Shown here piece after piece: positions 1 to 8,168 of a DNA stretch of 64,000 nucleotides. The notes under the pieces were generated by a model. The model saw nothing but the letters and a program-made list of their open reading frames with translations. It had not been told where the DNA came from and searched no databases. The first letter of the stretch is position 1, and each line of letters begins with the position of its first letter. Made by a program: the position numbers and the translations under genes. The stretch is from assembly GCA_021432635.1 (NCBI GenBank), contig MU270020.1, forward strand, positions 1,071,202 through 1,135,201, given 5' to 3'. The stretch comes from Thozetella sp. PMI_491. Taxonomy: Eukaryota; Ascomycota; Sordariomycetes; Chaetosphaeriales; Chaetosphaeriaceae.

Positions 1-236
1 TCCCCCTCACCGGAACGACCAAGGACTTCCTCACCCAGTTCCACCAAAAGGTGCTCGATGCCGTCCCCCAGGACAACTACGGCACCTACCCCGGCTATGT
101 CGACCCTGCCGTGACGGATGCCCAGTCCGAATACTGGATGTCGAACCTTCCGCGGCTCGAGCAGATCAAGCTCCAATGGGACCCGTTGGACCTGTTCCAC
201 AACCCGCAAAGCGTCCGCCCCGCGGCGGCCTCGTAG
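1..236 (+). CDS. C-terminal end of a BBE-type FAD-linked oxidoreductase (5' end outside window)
   Basis: The frame is open from base 3 and ends at TAG 234-236, giving about 77 residues. The fragment has the order typical of the berberine-bridge (BBE) C-terminal domain of FAD_binding_4 oxidases: a tyrosine-rich turn (NYGTYPGYVD), then YWMSNLPRLEQIKLQWDP and the closing LFHNPQSV, where family members usually read YYG-N..RL..IK..YDP...F.NPQSI. These enzymes bind FAD covalently and oxidise alcohols, sugars or alkaloid-like substrates, often after secretion. The substrate cannot be told from this piece. A complete relative lies at 10550-12699, so this gene is one of two in the window. Assignment to the family is firm; everything about its N-terminus is unseen. 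Confidence 0.8.
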   Translation, partial: PLTGTTKDFLTQFHQKVLDAVPQDNYGTYPGYVDPAVTDAQSEYWMSNLPRLEQIKLQWDPLDLFHNPQSVRPAAAS

Positions 237-771
237 GCCGTGGCGCCCCACCTGAGGCTCGGTCGGCTGTTTGGCTTCTTTTCTCGCGGGATCTCTCGTG
301 GGACTTCTCATTGCGTGGCGTTGTTGGGGGCTTGAATGGAGTGGGGGATTGTCACTGGTGCACACCTACGTGCACCGCTTACGAGTCCTGTTTCTCTTTA
401 GACCAGTAGGATGCTACCAATAATACCACGAGTCTCAGGGCTTCCAGGGCCAAAGATTTGTTTTGGCCTGCCCTGTAGCTTTTAAATCTAGATGCCAGTT
501 TCATTCTGGAATGAGATGTTAAGCGTTCCCGCGATTCCGAGCCCGATAGCCACCGAATGGTTTATTGCTGTGTCGACAACCTGAAGTGATGATATTCCCT
601 GGCGTTCCACACATCCAGAAGCACCAATGAATCTACATCTAGTCTGAAGAACATGCGCCCGCTTGTCAGCAACATTCTCTGGCCCAATATTAGAATCTAC
701 ACGTAGAGTTAGCTAGCGATGGCCCAGCTTATATCACGAGAATGTACAATTAAGTTGGAGCTAATTTCTCA
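237..771. other. Intergenic, no gene seen
   Basis: This is the 3' flank of the BBE-type gene. Only short, unsupported reading frames are present and I see no RNA gene or clear repeat. Confidence 0.5.
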
Positions 772-1317
772 TTGTGCTATATAGAGCGTCGATCACGTCC
801 AAACGGATCGGTTGGCACGGTTAGTATCTGGTTCGTGCCGATCCTCGTTAACTATGGTGCCTTCTACTCATATCCATCTTTATGCCCACCAAAGGGCGGA
901 ACCGCCCTCTTGGACTCGCCCTCATACCCGTTTTTATGCCCACCAAAGGACGGAACCGTCCTCTTGGACTCGCCCTCATACCCATTCTTATGCCCACCAA
1001 AGACCGGAACCGCCCTTGCAGCAACGACAGTCTCACCTTGGACTGTTCCACTCGTGAGCGAGCTGTGCTATCTAGAAACTTGTGAAATCATAAAGTGTCG
1101 TACCAGTAGGTGCCGCCAAGGTGACGGTCGAGAGTACGTTGACGCAGACGAAGAAAAGGACTTGAAACTGCATTTCGAGGAGGATGAAAATTATTGGGGC
1201 TTTAGGTTCGTTCTTGATGTCAATGATGTTGCGATGTTACGGATGGGCTCAAGAATATGGTCTTCACGCTGTCCTTTTATGCACCGAGTGAATATCCATC
1301 GCGATTTACAACCCTAG
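772..1317 (+). CDS. Repeat-containing ORF, doubtful; possible repeat peptide precursor
   Basis: This open frame of 181 codons is carried by a 54-nt tandem repeat, which reads as an 18-residue unit containing YPFLCPPK in this frame. Because 54 is a multiple of three, the repeat is also open in at least two other forward frames and one reverse frame, so openness alone proves little. The ORF lies about 560 nt upstream of an UstYa-like oxidase gene, and repeat precursors with tyrosine-containing cores are the substrates of that family in dikaritin pathways. Against this reading, I see no signal peptide at the N-terminus, no Kex2-type KR or RR sites between units, and only three units. The downstream part (acidic, about residues 115-181) resembles nothing I know. 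It may be non-coding minisatellite DNA. Confidence 0.2.
   Translation: MCYIERRSRPNGSVGTVSIWFVPILVNYGAFYSYPSLCPPKGGTALLDSPSYPFLCPPKDGTVLLDSPSYPFLCPPKTGTALAATTVSPWTVPLVSELCYLETCEIIKCRTSRCRQGDGREYVDADEEKDLKLHFEEDENYWGFRFVLDVNDVAMLRMGSRIWSSRCPFMHRVNIHRDLQP
867..1017. repeat. 54-nt tandem repeat, about 2.8 copies
   Basis: Units start at 881, 935 and 989, each beginning tatgcccaccaaag. The first two are full length and differ at a handful of positions; the third breaks off after about 28 nt. A partial unit tail (ctcatatccatctt-like) precedes the first unit. The period is exact, so reading frame is kept across units. Confidence 0.9.
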
Positions 1318-1882
1318 ATTATAGCTATCATGAAAACTGTTTCTAGATAGAGTAGTGTAGCCTAGTCAGTTGATTAATCGTGTTATCCAGGCGGGGCACA
1401 TTTTTGGCCATAATAAGGAAGGTATTCCGAAGATGGACGGGAATATGCAAGCCTGACGCAGCCTGATGCAAGTCAGATGCGAATGTATCACCACTTTCGG
1501 AGCTCAAAGCCTGATACAGTAATCAACAGTGTGGTCCATTGGCCAGGACTCGCAATCGCATAATATTCAATCTTCCATCATGACGCTTTGTGTGACTGTG
1601 ATTAGGGTAATATCGCTTTCGCGACGGCCAATATTGATGTAATCACCACCACTTCGGGGAAAATAACCCCGTTTGCTGTGGCTTCATTCCACTCCGGAAC
1701 CTATCGGACGGCGTGCGTATAATTGCCACCTCCAAAGGCGGCAAGGCATGCGGGGCACTGACCATGACGATATAGTAGTAGACATTTGTCAGTTAAAGAG
1801 AGAATAAAGACTTGGCTATTCATACTGCTAGTACCAGTAAGCCCCTTTTTCTTTCTAATCTCGTGAAATGTGGAATTGGCCG
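1318..1882. other. Intergenic, probable promoter of the UstYa-like gene
   Basis: Nothing is recognised beyond short chance ORFs. A longer frame runs into the UstYa-like gene from 1868, but the ATG at 1883 is the simpler start. Confidence 0.4.
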
Positions 1883-2864
1883 ATGGCAAGGTCAAACAAC
1901 AGTGAAGCTCTCGGGCTTCTTGAAGGAGAAGACGATCTGGAGAAAACGCGGGTCATCAACATTAAGACCTCGAGAAACTCTCTCAAATTCTTCCCGGTTG
2001 CTCTTTACTTCATATTTGGAGTCCTCGGATTTGTCCTTGGGCGCATCCTGCCAGCTTCAGATGTTTACGTAGGAGAGGCGGAGTCTGTTTGTAAGTTACC
2101 AATTTACGATAGCCCGATCGAGACCCACTGATTAAGCCGTCTTCTCAGCACCCGGTCGTCAAGAAGTCCGGTATAGGTCGAAGGTTTTTGACCAGGGTTA
2201 CGGAGAAAATACCACTGATGGAAAGCGGGTGTACTATGCGGGTCCTCCTAGTCAAGAAATCGACGCCGCGTGGAACGCTCTCGAGGACGGTAAGCATCCT
2301 TCCAATAGGATCCCCCCTCAATTATCCTGACGTCTGGTCTTGTTAGCCAAGTATCTTCGTATCACTGAGGACGAGATGCGCCAACTTCGAGAACCAACAG
2401 CCGCCCTTCATGCCGGTGGAGGTTACCTCCTCTCATTCGACACATACCATCAGCTACACTGCTTGAACTATATCCGAATGGCTCTTGAGCCAGAGTACTA
2501 CTCCTTCGAGCAGTCGCCAGAAGCGTTGAAGCATCATATTGGTGAGCATATTGATGAATCGCTAAGTACTTCGATCGGCACTGACTAATCCTCCAGCTCA
2601 TTGCATCAATGACTTACGTCAGACTATACAGTGTAATGCAGACATTACACCTATGACCTTCACCCCTACGGTGTTAGAGGGAAAACCAGCCTACGATCCT
2701 AACTTTCAGGTCCGTCGAACATGCAGGAACTGGGATAGGATACACAGCTGGGCTTTAGAGAGAAGTGTAAGCTTATTTCGTAACGCATGCTTGAGCCCAC
2801 AATTGACAGTAAGCTCTTGCGACAGGTTTATAACGGGCCCGATATCGACCTCGTTGTAATATGA
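1883..2864 (+). CDS. UstYa-like (DUF3328) oxidase, membrane-anchored, 5 exons
   Basis: Exons 1883-2090, 2149-2289, 2347-2541, 2597-2766 and 2826-2864 join into 250 residues. All introns are GT-AG and 55-59 nt long. A short acidic cytosolic N-terminus is followed by one membrane span (about residues 33-53, FFPVALYFIFGVLGFVLG). The catalytic domain carries the two HxxHC motifs that define the UstYa family: HQLHC in exon 3, and HIAHC, which is formed only after intron 3 is removed. A C-terminal RNWDRIHSWA segment and GPD turn complete the fold. Family members (UstYa/UstYb of ustiloxin, others in asperipin, phomopsin and cyclochlorotine clusters) perform oxidative cyclisation, hydroxylation or chlorination of peptides or polyketides. 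No substrate gene is certain here; the tandem-repeat ORF upstream is the only peptide candidate. An alternative start at 1868 would add five residues. Confidence 0.88.
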
Positions 2865-3581
2865 AGGACAACTTCACGACCATAAGAATCACAGGCTGAA
2901 AGCACACCGCTACTAAATGGTCGTTTTGTAATCTAAGTGGTGCTATTAAATCGCAAGTCTACATTGAGATTTCAGGATAGCACAATAGTCTGAGATTGCC
3001 ATCGACTGGCCGCTCTGTTGTTACCATGCTCGCCAGCTGGCTTTATAACAGCTGCAAAGCTCGTATCCATCGAGGTAAAAAGGCCAAAGAAAAGTACGTC
3101 GTATTGTGCCAGACTGCAGGATATTCTACTTCGTTAGATATTGTTGGACTTAACAATGGTGCCCCCACCTATTGACCAGGTCGGGGCTCTACTCTCCGGC
3201 TGGGAAGATCATTGCGTATTCGGCCTCCCTTGTCTCTAGCTTATCGCTAGTATTGTTTAATAAACTGCGCTAATTGGCCTGAACGTAGCGTACAGATAAG
3301 GACTTATGCTTATCTATCGAGCGCCCACGAAGTAGGGCGCCACCCAAGGTAAAGCATGTAGCGACCTTACCCAGGATTCACTAGCGGGTAGCGGAGGTTT
3401 CGGTTGGGTCTCTGCTTATATCTCTTATCGTCCCATTTACACCTCCGGTGGGAGACAATCGGGATAACCCATTCCGATCCCCCTTCCACGGCTACTAGTT
3501 TTCAACGTCCTTTCGTGTGTTTTGTCCCGTGTGGCACTACCACTTATTTTTCTATGGGGATGTACAGAGGAACGTAAAGAA
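2865..3581. other. Intergenic, promoter side of the Zn2Cys6 gene
   Basis: No coding potential or repeats are recognised. The stretch just before the ATG at 3582 is rich in TTTT and TC runs, as usual for fungal 5' leaders. Confidence 0.4.
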
Positions 3582-5457
3582 ATGCCCAGAAAGACTACAG
3601 GCTGCTGGACATGTCGAGCTCGAAAGAAAAAGTGCGACGATGGCCGACCCTCATGTTCCTCCTGCTCCCTGCGGGCGATAACCTGCTATGGATACGATGC
3701 AAAGCCGGGCTGGATGGACGGCAGCGAGTTGGAAAAAAGGACACTGCACTCTATGAAGCTCCAAACCAAAGAGAGTTACAAGCTACGCCGAAGTCGGGGT
3801 TGTCGAGAGCACTCTGCACAGGCTCGTCGTCAGACGGTCTCTATGACACCCGCATCCGGACCGAACTTTCAGGGGATCCATCGCGGAACCACAAGTGGAG
3901 GAGGTCTACATGCTAGCTCTCCATCAACAGGTGTGTGCCATCAAGATTTAAGTATTGGCATCTGCTGAATAGCAAAATCAGTTAGCCAAGCCTCACAGAC
4001 GCCAAGCGAGTCGTATCTGGCACAGTCTCCGTCGGGTACTATCGGAACTCAGGACTTGGAGAAACAGGCCGAATCCCCATGTGTATACGGAGAGACCGAG
4101 CTGATATTGCTCATGTACTATTTTGATCACATTTTCCCAAGACTCTGTCCTTTCTTCGCGTACACCGCTGCTAACAACGGAAGAGGGTGGCTTCTGAGCC
4201 TCTTCTTGAGGACGAGGCCGCTCTGTGCGGCTGCCATCTGCCTGAGCACGTGTGACAAGGCACAGTTCGTGCTGGGACCCCTCAGCGACGTACCCCAGCC
4301 AAATCATGACTTGGAAATGCAACATATAAGAATCGTCATAGAACTCCGGGACCATCTAAGCCAGCTTACCCGCAAGACCGGCGCTAGTCGTATGGCGGCG
4401 GCGGTCGAGGCTCTGGCTTGCATCATGCATTTGATCCTGTTTGAGGTAAGTGCCATTTCACTGGCCACAAACCGGCTCGAAATAGCTACCACACGAGGAA
4501 TTGTTCCGAAATAACGAGGGCCAGCTTTGGATTCCACGAAAGGGTCTAATGAATGACTGGGTCATGCACTTGGATGCTGCCACCGCCCTGCTCTCCTCGG
4601 TCGATTTGGTTACACCCGTACCACTTTCAGATCTACCATCCAATCTAATACCACCCGTCGGCCCGTCGGAGAACGGTGTTGTCAGCAACTTCTCTACTGA
4701 GCTTCTGTCAGAGGGGGAGAAGTCGGCATTTGAGTTCTTCCTCACGCAGTACACATACTGTTTCATCATATCGGCGGCAAGCCTGGGACTGCCGCTGCAG
4801 TGCATGCAGTCAATCCAGAGGACCCGTACTATATACCACCGAGGCCAGTCTAAACTGAAGGATATGATAGGGTGTGAGGACTTGGTGTTAGTGACTCTCC
4901 TGGACGTTGCTGTACTCAAGGACTGGAAGAAGCAGATGCAAGCCAGGGGAGCGCTCAGTTTGAGAGAACTGGCTCGACGTGCAAGTGCCATTGAAGAACG
5001 ACTCAACGAGGCCCTCGCAACGTTGACATCCCCAAGGACATATCCCAAAAGCCGCAACGAGGAGCAGCAAGGCATGATCACTCGCGCTTTCGTCAGCGGT
5101 ACTTTGGTCTTCCTACACGTGGTTGTCTCTGGGTTCTATACATCTCTGCCAGAGATCCGACAGGCTGTGATGCAGACCCTTACAGACTTGGAGCGGATTC
5201 GTGAAAATTCTACTATAAATATTCCCTCATGGCCCTATTGTATATCGGGGTGTTTGGCTACGGAGTCGGAGTACCCTCGATTCCGTGCCTTATCACCACC
5301 TGATCGACCAGGAACCCATCCTCTCGTGCTGACGAAATGGACTCTTGAGATTCTGGAGGAGTGCTGGAGAGTTCGAGAATCTCAACCCGAAGGAGAGGAG
5401 ACTTGCGATTGGGTTACAGCTATGAACCATTTAGGAACGAGACTACTACTGCTTTAA
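3582..5457 (+). CDS. Zn2Cys6 transcription factor with fungal-specific regulatory domain
   Basis: Exons 3582-3930, 3982-4445 and 4486-5457 join into 594 residues. The binuclear zinc cluster is at the N-terminus (about residues 7-35): C-x2-C-x6-C-x6-C-x2-C-x6-C with the basic RARKKKC and the GRPSC turn. A basic linker with ELEKRTLHSMKL follows. The rest is the helical fungal-specific activator domain of the Fungal_trans_2 type (YYFDHIFPRLCPF near the middle, MNHLGTRLLLL at the end). I chose the ATG at 3582 because the zinc cluster begins seven residues later; an in-frame ATG at 3522 would add 20 unlikely residues. For intron 1 only the acceptor at 3981 restores the frame. Its target is unknown. 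The convergent amidase, the UstYa-like gene and the amidase/DUR3 promoter with CGG-containing repeats are the obvious candidates. Its stop codon overlaps that of the amidase gene. Confidence 0.88.
5454..5457. other. Interlocked stop codons of convergent genes
   Basis: The + strand TAA of the Zn2Cys6 gene occupies 5455-5457 and the - strand TAA of the amidase occupies 5454-5456, within tttaatta. The two coding regions therefore overlap by 3-4 nt, and each 3' UTR must run through the neighbouring coding sequence. Confidence 0.85.
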
Positions 5458-7413
5458 TTAGATACATCCTCGGCTGCCAATGCCTCTTCAAGCATTTCTG
5501 CCAGCCCGATCATCTTCTCCTCCTCGAATCTACGTCCCACTATTTGAAGACCGACAGGCGTGCCTTCATGAAGCATAGGATCGTCTGCGGACATGTTAAA
5601 ATCTTTAGAATATTGCTCATGTGGTTTCACTTACACTCCTCCCATATCGCTTTGTCCAAATCGTTCAGCGGTGCATAATCCTGGGCCCGCGGATCGATCT
5701 CTGGATCGACTTGGGAAACTGGAATCACGACGGCGGTGTAGTCAAGGACGTTAACCCACGGTGTATACCCTGGTTTTGTCAGTCTGTCGATCTGGGGATA
5801 AATTGGAGAAAATGGTGAACTTGCCGACAGTCGTAGTTTTGCCTATCTGTAGCGCCGCGAATGGAGCAACTGGCGTCAGAACGGCATCTACAGGTTCTCC
5901 TGTTTTAGTCAATTTCGAAGTGCTGTTCCAATAGTCCATGTATTCCTTCTGGTATCGCCTGTGCCGAAGATTGTTCTCGAAAATCTCTACACCTGTTTTT
6001 GGAGCGAATGGCTTGTCACCGTAGATCTGCGCCACGCGCGGCTGAAGCGTCTCCCCAGACAAGTTGATATGGTGATGTATGTCGGAGCCTCCATCAGCCT
6101 GGAATGCTTCCATCTGTTTTATCCTCCGTCAGCAGCTACGGCGAATATTTGCAGCGGCATACATACCGCAATCTCGATAGCTTCCGAGTGAGAAGGTGGG
6201 TTCCACTCAATAGTGTCGTGACCCATCTTGCGGAGCAGATCCTGCACAGTTTCCATGGCTCTTTTGACAGGAGGGAGCGGATTCACAGCGCCATCGCTCA
6301 TCAATATACCAAAGGTGAGTTTCTTTCCTTTAGGCGCTGCTTGTCTCACCAGTTCGTCTCGCCAGGGCATATCGACTACTGCAGGATCATAGAGCCATGG
6401 GCGCTGGCTCAAGACGGATTTTAGCATTAGCTCTATGGCGCCTGGGCTGGTCGCGAGCGGCCCACAGACGGAAGGTATTGTGTTTTGGCCGGGCATGCTA
6501 TTGGCGGCGTTGAGGTACGGCAAACGGCCGAATGATGGTCGTATGCCATAGAGTCCATTGAAGGCCGAGGGAATCCTAGGCACAGCCAGTTAGCAGTTAA
6601 AAATGCATACACCACCATCTTACATACCTGATGCTTCCACCAATGTCCGTTCCAAAACCTATAGGGCTTCCCCGCATAGCAATCAATGCCCCCTCCCCAC
6701 CCGAACTACCACCGCAACTCATGAGGCGATTATGCGGATTGTAAGTGAAGCCCACGATATTGTTCCATGTCTCCATGCTCATTACCGTATGTGGCAGGCT
6801 GGTCTTGCAGAACGGGACTGCGCCAAGCATCCTAATTTCCTTGACCAGTTCACTTTCTGTCTTCATTTCCTTTCCGGTCCCCTTCTCTCCTTCGAATGTT
6901 CCGATCCAGCCAACGTAGCCCATGGTTGTCTCGACGCCGCGGACATGGAACTGGTCTTTGAAACTGACGGGTAGTCCGTGAAGGGGACCGATGGGACCGA
7001 TTCCGGTTGCAAGATTCGCATCCAAGAGTTTCGCGTGCTCTATCGCCTGGTCGAAGAAGACCTCGTGCAAGCAGTTTGTCTATGTGGTATGATATAAGTC
7101 GGAGCCAAGGAATCACTAGTTCAAGACTCACCAACTGATGGGCGAGGGCTGCTCTGTGGCAGAATGCCGTGACCACTTCCGTGGCGGTCCACTTGCCGGC
7201 CGTTGTCCGTCGGACAATCTGGACCGCATCACTCTCAGTGATCTCGATCTCCCGCGACGTCAAGTACTGTTGTACATAAGTCCCGGTGACGTTTTTCAGG
7301 CTGTCAGGAGCCGGCAGCGGAGAGGGGAGTCTCCATGCTGGGGGTATCGAGTCTAGAATTGTCTGTCGCTTCGTCTCGGCGAGTTGCTGCCAGCTTACTC
7401 CCACGGACCCCAT
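5454..7413 (-). CDS. Amidase signature family hydrolase, 6 exons
   Basis: Reading on the minus strand, exons 7413-7132, 7079-6628, 6575-6167, 6113-5825, 5769-5635 and 5584-5454 give 565 residues, normal for fungal acetamidase-type enzymes. The Ser-cisSer-Lys triad is visible: Lys135 in SFKDQF, the cis-Ser of CGGSSGGEG (about 219), and the nucleophile in GTDIGGSIR (about 243), with the same spacing as in fatty-acid amide hydrolase. The enzyme should release ammonia or an amine from a carboxamide in the cytosol. Five introns of 50-55 nt were found. Four are GT-AG; the one at 5770-5824 needs a GC donor (gcaagt) to keep the GYTPWVN junction in frame. The gene shares a divergent promoter with a DUR3-type transporter. 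A second amidase lies at 62786-64000. Substrate is not deducible. Confidence 0.92.
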
Positions 7414-7738
7414 GGTTGGCCAAGAGGGATGTATATGAGACCCTGCACAAAGTCTCGAAAGGCAAGCTTGGTGAATTCTTGCTGGTTTAAATATTTTGTT
7501 GACGCGTCTAGTCTATTAAATAAATTTGTGAGAGGTAAGTCAGCGCAACACAAAGATAGGGCTGCAGTGAAAGCCATGTTGTTATCGCGCGATGCTTCCA
7601 ATCGTGAATCACCCGGCGGGCTTCGACACGGGGGTGATGTACTAGGGCGTGGTACTTGGGTTCAACACTGGCGGGAATGATACCAGTAGTGCCTACGATC
7701 TAGGATCAACGGCGGCTTCGTTTGCGCCTCTAACCGAA

Positions 7739-7802
7739 TCAACTGCGGCTACAGTCAACGGCGGCTACAATCAATGGCGGCAACAGTTAACGACAGCCAA
7801 GT
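7739..7802. repeat. 16-nt direct repeats (tcaacNgcggctac-type), 4 units
   Basis: Units at 7739-7754, 7755-7770, 7771-7786 and a diverged one at 7787-7802 share tcaa-c/t-ggcggctaca. Related single copies occur at 7706-7721 (direct), 7881-7896 (inverted) and 7898-7913 (direct). Each unit contains a CGG triplet, the half-site type read by Zn2Cys6 proteins, but the repeat could also be a plain minisatellite. Confidence 0.75.
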
Positions 7803-7849
7803 AGGTACTGTACCTAGTTAACTGAAATCTTAACCTCCAAAGGCACTAC

Positions 7850-7912
7850 CCCCGCAGTGCTGCGGGGTTTGCCAAAGCATAGGTAGCCGCCGTTGGGTCA
7901 ACCGCGGCTACC
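7850..7912. repeat. Two inverted repeats in the divergent promoter
   Basis: The first is ccccgcag / ctgcgggg at 7850-7857 and 7860-7867, with a 2-nt spacer and no mismatch. The second pairs about 7882-7895 (ggtagccgccgttg) with 7899-7912 (caaccgcggctacc) across a short spacer, with one mismatch. The second is built from an inverted and a direct copy of the 16-nt repeat motif. Confidence 0.75.
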
Positions 7913-8168
7913 AATCGACCTTTGCGCTAGACTCGATTCACTTCATAGCCGGTAACGGTCGATGCAAACAATCGAGCCGGGACCAAGATAAAAGATGTCC
8001 CTTATCATGAGAGCTCGATTTACAATTGAAGATACCGGAGCACATCTTATCTCCTTCGCTGTGAGCATAAATTAGGAGGAAGATGCACGTCAGCATGCGG
8101 CTCGGCGCCTGTTGTCTCTGTCCTCCCTGTGCACCAGGGATCTTACCGTTGACCACTACTACTTCGCC

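Larger units (their letters stand above)
7414..8168. promoter_or_regulatory. Divergent amidase/DUR3 promoter with GATA sites, direct repeats and hairpins
   Basis: This 755-nt gap separates two start codons pointing apart. Three GATAA/GATAAG-type sites lie within 66 nt near the transporter: AGATAA at 7986-7991, CTTATC at 8001-8006 and CTTATC at 8046-8051, with further GATA cores nearby. Clustered HGATAR sites are what AreA/NIT2 nitrogen regulators bind, which fits both neighbouring functions. The gap also holds a 16-nt repeat array (7739-7802), single related copies at about 7706, 7881 and 7898, and two short inverted repeats, described separately. Regulation by AreA is inferred from motif and context, not shown. 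Confidence 0.55.

Noticed and set aside
2544-2596. Reading through intron 3 of the UstYa-like gene
   Set aside because: The frame reads into a stop shortly after, while splicing forms the second HxxHC motif exactly.
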